DNA of 5,719 nt from Candidatus Segatella papionis (lineage in GTDB: Bacteria; Bacteroidota; Bacteroidia; Bacteroidales; Bacteroidaceae). Positions 4,935 to 5,719 of the stretch are shown in pieces. The translations under genes were made by a program, and so were the position numbers. The DNA lies in NCBI GenBank assembly GCA_002297965.1, contig DBLF01000115.1:1650-7368 (forward strand), written 5' to 3'. Each line of letters begins with the position of its first letter. Within the stretch, counting starts at the first letter, position 1. The notes under the pieces are model-generated. The model had not been told where the DNA came from and searched no databases. It saw only the letters and a list, made by a program, of their open reading frames with translations.

Positions 4935-5719
4935 ATGATAGGACTGGCAGATTGCAACAACTTCTACTGTTCGTGCGAACGAGTGTTTCGCCCCGACTTG
5001 GTAGGTAAGCCCGTGGTTGTGCTGAGCAACAACGATGGGTGCGTCATCGCACGCTCTGAAGAGGCGAAGGCGTTGGGCTACAAGATGGGCGACCCTTTCT
5101 ATCAGGTGAAGGCGAAACTCGAAGCCGAAGGCGTGGCGATATTCTCCAGCAACTATACGCTCTATGGTTCGCTCTCGAACCGAGTGATGTCGATGCTCTC
5201 CCACTATTCGCCTCACCTCGACCAATACTCCATCGACGAGAGTTTCTTCGAGGTGGACGAGAGTATGGCTGAGGCTTTCTTCAAAGAAGATTCCATTAAG
5301 GCTGAATCTGCCCATCAGAAGGCTTCAGAAGATTCCATCGACTCACCTTTACACCAATACGGCGCTCGAATCTCAGCCGACGTGCTCCGAGCCGTGGGCA
5401 TCCCTATCTCCATCGGCATCGCCGATACGAAGACGCTTGCCAAGATAGGCTCCAAGTTTGCCAAGAAATACAAGGGCTACCAGGGCTGTTGCCTCATCGA
5501 CACCGAGGAGCGCAGGCACAAGGCTCTCTCCTTGTTCCCAGTAGAGGATGTCTGGGGCATCGGACGACAAATAGCCCGCAAGCTCGACTACATGGGCATT
5601 CGCACCGCCGCCCAGTTTGCCGACAAGAAGGAGAGTTGGGTGCGCAGTCATTTCAACATCACCACCGTCCGCACTTGGAAGGAGCTGAATGGCGAGAGCT
5701 GCATCAGCATCGAGGAACT
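4935..5719 (+). CDS. umuC: DNA polymerase V catalytic subunit UmuC, N-terminal part (cut by right edge)
   Basis: This is a Y-family translesion polymerase that copies past damaged bases, normally activated by processed UmuD. The first 261 codons are visible. The N-terminal catalytic motif is IGLADCNNFYCSCERVF (D6), followed by SNNDGCVIARSEEAKALG. The palm SIDESF motif is at 99-104, with D101 and E102 at the same numbers as in E. coli UmuC. Also present are GIADTKTLAK (161-170), a helix-hairpin-helix region PVEDVWGIGRQIARKLDYMGI (202-222) and the start of the little-finger approach (VRTWKELNGESC). All catalytic acidic residues are present, so this part looks functional. The ATG at 4935 follows an in-frame TAG at 4923-4925 and places D6 correctly. 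Between SIDE and TKTLAK there are 62 residues, against about 39 in E. coli as I recall it. No umuD precedes the gene. Confidence 0.95.
   Translation, partial: MIGLADCNNFYCSCERVFRPDLVGKPVVVLSNNDGCVIARSEEAKALGYKMGDPFYQVKAKLEAEGVAIFSSNYTLYGSLSNRVMSMLSHYSPHLDQYSIDESFFEVDESMAEAFFKEDSIKAESAHQKASEDSIDSPLHQYGARISADVLRAVGIPISIGIADTKTLAKIGSKFAKKYKGYQGCCLIDTEERRHKALSLFPVEDVWGIGRQIARKLDYMGIRTAAQFADKKESWVRSHFNITTVRTWKELNGESCISIEE

Noticed and set aside
4866..5315. Minus-strand open frame over the start of umuC
   Set aside because: It is antisense to a polymerase with correctly placed catalytic residues, and its product resembles nothing.

Overview
The window looks like a chromosomal segment of a Bacteroidales bacterium, probably a Prevotella/Segatella relative. 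Four things point there: an OMP_b-brl_3-type outer-membrane barrel protein, A-rich leaders without Shine-Dalgarno sequences, TAnnTTTG-like -7 promoter elements, and an AlbA_2 regulator with a 'VGN'-rich linker. These are family judgements made by eye; no search was run.

Left part (minus strand): the N-terminal 271 codons of a PIF1-type DNA helicase run off the left edge (1-815). Just upstream lies a broken AlbA_2/Schlafen-type regulator gene (863-1893). Its N-terminal AlbA_2 domain (1195-1893) and its C-terminal winged helix (863-1197) both survive. They lie in different frames, and the ATPase-like middle domain appears to be deleted. This stretch is visibly poorer in G+C than its neighbours (about 43% in one hand-counted 60-base line, against about 57% in a line of the barrel gene), which fits an acquired, decaying gene.

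Middle: a divergent intergenic region (1894-2262) holds promoter-like elements for both directions and a leader hairpin. It is followed by an intact 820-residue outer-membrane beta-barrel protein (2263-4725, plus strand) with a signal peptide, a TonB-receptor-like plug segment and a threefold Ser/Ala repeat.

Right part: an AT-rich spacer contains what looks like the first 20 or so codons of a hicB antitoxin gene (4832-4909), cut short. Then the translesion polymerase gene umuC begins (4935) and runs off the right edge. No umuD lies in front of it, and its catalytic domain carries an acidic insertion of about 23 residues.

The genes do not form an obvious pathway. The picture is housekeeping or DNA-repair genes and a solitary barrel protein, separated by remnants of mobile-type regulatory genes. 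I see no convincing new multi-gene system. The best leads are the regulator's internal deletion, its multi-frame repeat, the umuC arrangement and the hicB remnant.
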